Of a stretch of 38,584 bases of DNA, positions 36,881 through 38,584 are shown one piece after another. The position numbers were made by a program, and so were the translations under genes. How positions within the stretch are numbered: position 1 is the first letter of the stretch; every line of letters begins with the position of its first letter. The notes below the pieces were generated by a model. The model did no database searches. It was not told where the DNA came from and saw only the letters and a list, made by a program, of their open reading frames with translations. The stretch lies in the NCBI GenBank assembly GCA_024688885.1, contig JAILDV010000009.1, forward strand, positions 1 through 38,584, in the 5' to 3' direction. Origin of the DNA: Bacteroidaceae bacterium. GTDB taxonomy: Bacteria; Bacteroidota; Bacteroidia; Bacteroidales; Bacteroidaceae.

Positions 36881-38137
36881 ATGAAAGAAATCAAAAGAGA
36901 TAGGTATCTCAAACAACTGATAGATAGCCGACAGAACGGCTTTATCAAAGTCGTGACAGGAATCCGTAGATGTGGCAAGTCATATCTGCTGAACGTCTTG
37001 TTCTATCACTATCTATTGGATAATGGGGTGGCAGAAGACCACATTATTCGCATCGATCTTGAAGACAGGTTGAACAAGGAGCTGAGAAATCCAGATGCAA
37101 TGCTCCACTATGTTCATGACAGAATCAAGGACAATGAGCTTTATTATATCATCATTGATGAGGTGCAACTGATGGACGAGTTTGTGGATGTATTGAACAG
37201 CTTCCGGCATATTACCAATGCCGACATATACGTAACTGGCAGTAATTCTCACTTCTTGTCATCAGATATTCCTACAGAGTTCCGAGGTCGAGGTGAAACG
37301 ATACATGTGAATCCACTGTCTTTTTCCGAATTCTATTCTGCTATAGGTGGCGACAAGCAAGACGCATGGCGCGAATACTACACCTATGGAGGCTTGCCTC
37401 TTGTTCAGTCATTTGAAACGGAACAGAAGAAGATTGGTTATCTGAAGAACTTGTTTGAAACTGTTTATCTAGCGGACATCATTGAGAGGCATAGAGTGCA
37501 AAACGAAGATGAAATGCGCGAACTGGTGCTCATCATGGCTTCATCCATTGGCTCTCCATGCAATCCGACAAAACTTTCAAACACTTTCAAAAGTGTAAAG
37601 AACGTAAATATCACGAACAAGACTATTGGAAATTACCTTACTTATCTAACTGAATCATTTCTGCTGAACAAAGCCATACGCTACGATATAAAAGGTAAGA
37701 AGTACATCAACACGCTCACCAAATATTATTTTTCGGACATCGGTTTGAGAAATGCCATCCTCGATATGCGCCAACAGGAAGAGACGCACATCATGGAGAA
37801 CATCATCTACAACGAACTTATCACACGTGGATATAATGTGGACGTTGGAATGGTGGAGATAAAGAAGCAAGACAAGGATGGCAAGTGGGTTCGCATTCAA
37901 CTGGAAGTGGACTTCATCGCTAGTCTTGGAAGCAAGAAATATTACGTGCAGTCGGCATTGTCTATACCTGACAGAGAAAAGGAGATACAGGAGTCTCGTT
38001 CTCTGACGAACATCAATGATTCTTTCAAAAAGGTTATCATTGTGAAGGACCACATCATGCCACGTCGCAACGAAGATGGCATACTGACAATAGGTCTTTT
38101 CGATTTCCTTCTAAAAGAGGATAGTTTGGATTTATAG
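36881..38137 (+). CDS. AAA_14/DUF4143 ATP-binding protein
   Basis: A 418-residue protein from ATG 36881. The frame is open to 36743, but the promoter and palindromes lie in that part. The N-terminal AAA domain has Walker A GIRRCGKS (27-34) and Walker B YYIIIDEVQ (D93, E94), followed by TGSNSHFLSSDIPTEFRGRG, typical of the AAA_14 family. Residues from about 195 on fit DUF4143 (NTFKSVKNVNITNKTIGNYLTYL, KYYFSDIGLRNAIL, ENIIYNELITRGY), with a nuclease-like LEVDFIA segment. These proteins are common, often multicopy and poorly understood in Bacteroidota; roles in mobile-element or toxin-antitoxin-like contexts have been suggested. The palindromic sites upstream hint at autoregulation. Confidence 0.88.
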   Translation: MKEIKRDRYLKQLIDSRQNGFIKVVTGIRRCGKSYLLNVLFYHYLLDNGVAEDHIIRIDLEDRLNKELRNPDAMLHYVHDRIKDNELYYIIIDEVQLMDEFVDVLNSFRHITNADIYVTGSNSHFLSSDIPTEFRGRGETIHVNPLSFSEFYSAIGGDKQDAWREYYTYGGLPLVQSFETEQKKIGYLKNLFETVYLADIIERHRVQNEDEMRELVLIMASSIGSPCNPTKLSNTFKSVKNVNITNKTIGNYLTYLTESFLLNKAIRYDIKGKKYINTLTKYYFSDIGLRNAILDMRQQEETHIMENIIYNELITRGYNVDVGMVEIKKQDKDGKWVRIQLEVDFIASLGSKKYYVQSALSIPDREKEIQESRSLTNINDSFKKVIIVKDHIMPRRNEDGILTIGLFDFLLKEDSLDL

Positions 38138-38294
38138 AACAAATAGTCCCTAACTTGGGATTTCTATATTTGTTTGGCTTAACAGCTACTTTTACATTCT
38201 CTTATCGTTCACGTGTATTCGTAAATATCTGATACACAGTAGTGTTTAGATTTGAAGAAGTCAAGTAGTTCAAAGATAACAAACAACAATAGTT

Positions 38295-38333
38295 GCAGAA
38301 AACAAAAGAGGGTGTGTTTGACACATCCTCTTT
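38295..38333 (-). terminator. Intrinsic terminator of the partial gene at the right edge
   Basis: AAAGAGGATGTGT pairs with ACACACCCTCTTT over 13 bp (one wobble) with a 3-nt loop; on the minus strand TGTTTTC follows. It may also stop plus-strand transcripts of the ATPase gene. Confidence 0.75.
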
Positions 38334-38343
38334 GTCTTATTTG

Positions 38344-38584
38344 TCAATTACCTTCTGGGAAATACTCATAATAAATATCACCAATTGTATCGGCAAATCC
38401 CCATCCGCATGGCGAGGCCCACTCCATACACTGCCTCAAACGAGGCTTGAAGTGCTCCAACATATTATTCTTGGCAATGAATGCCATAGTCTTTTCGAAA
38501 TTATTCTCTACAGATGTATAATACTGCTCCCACATGTCACCATAGTCGTATGTAAACTGACAAGCGTTCTCGACATAGCAAAGC
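38344..38584 (-). CDS. C-terminal part of a DUF6155-like protein (cut by window edge)
   Basis: The minus-strand frame is open from the right window edge to the stop at 38344, giving the last 79 codons. An internal Met at 38535 is unlikely to be the start, since the frame upstream (YVENACQFTYDYGD) is coding-like. The sequence FEKTMAFIAKNNMLEHFKPRLRQC, then GWGFADTIGDIYYEYF, resembles the C-terminus of the DUF6155 family, a group of small proteins of unknown function. The family call is tentative. Confidence 0.6.
   Translation of the reverse strand, partial: LCYVENACQFTYDYGDMWEQYYTSVENNFEKTMAFIAKNNMLEHFKPRLRQCMEWASPCGWGFADTIGDIYYEYFPEGN

Noticed and set aside
38271-38278. Minus-strand TATCTTTG promoter
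   Set aside because: It has no -33 partner and would only read antisense into the ATPase gene, so it is probably chance.

Overview
The window looks like a chromosomal segment of a Bacteroidales bacterium, most likely Prevotellaceae (Prevotella/Segatella type). The clues are repeated Bacteroidota-type promoters (TTTG, about 19-20 nt, then TAnnTTTG), HU-HIG-like DNA-binding proteins, secreted glycosidases whose signal peptides end in AQ, FucP and porin-O/P families, and no Shine-Dalgarno dependence. No rRNA, tRNA, phage, insertion sequence or CRISPR array was seen.

Layout. 1-1.5 kb: two tandem HU-like genes, each preceded by the same hairpin element plus a 7-nt repeat tract. 1.6-12.2 kb (minus strand): an L-fucose locus. 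An AraC-type regulator heads an aldo/keto reductase (L-fucose dehydrogenase-like), an amidohydrolase (fuconolactonase-like), a FucP permease and a zinc alcohol dehydrogenase. After a terminator and a new promoter come a mutarotase, a secreted GH29 fucosidase and a secreted GH2 beta-galactosidase. A secreted GH30 enzyme is divergent at 12.4 kb. Together they would release fucose and galactose from a glycan, import fucose and oxidise it by a non-phosphorylating route. Fuconate dehydratase and the final hydrolase are not in the window.

14.0-18.4 kb: leuACD behind a complete leucine attenuator (leader peptide with 6 Leu codons among 9, antiterminator, terminator). LeuD carries a C-terminal membrane domain resembling DUF4234. 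18.4-22.4 kb (minus): a cytidylate-kinase-like protein, a small lipoprotein, and a sodium symporter coupled to a porin. 22.5-24.0 kb: a second LeuA/CimA-like synthase, divergent from the porin. 24.2-28.2 kb: a TolC/EmrA/MFS tripartite efflux operon with a structured 5' leader. 28.3-31.9 kb (minus): enolase, flavodoxin and GltS, followed by a decayed outer-membrane-protein fragment and a 23-bp repeat array.

32.5-38.6 kb: a DUF1593 protein, a small lipoprotein, dnaK, an AAA/DUF4143 ATPase with palindromic operator-like sites, and the end of a gene that leaves the window. A roughly 90-nt module containing a sigma-54-like -24/-12 sequence lies upstream of dnaK and is repeated, with no gene downstream, at 30.4 kb.

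The most interesting items are the LeuD membrane fusion, the leu attenuator, the duplicated dnaK promoter module, the tolC leader RNA, the phased heptamer arrays and the same-frame TAA-AAA-TTG junction between GH29 and GH2. Function calls come from reading motifs and family resemblance by eye; no database search was run.
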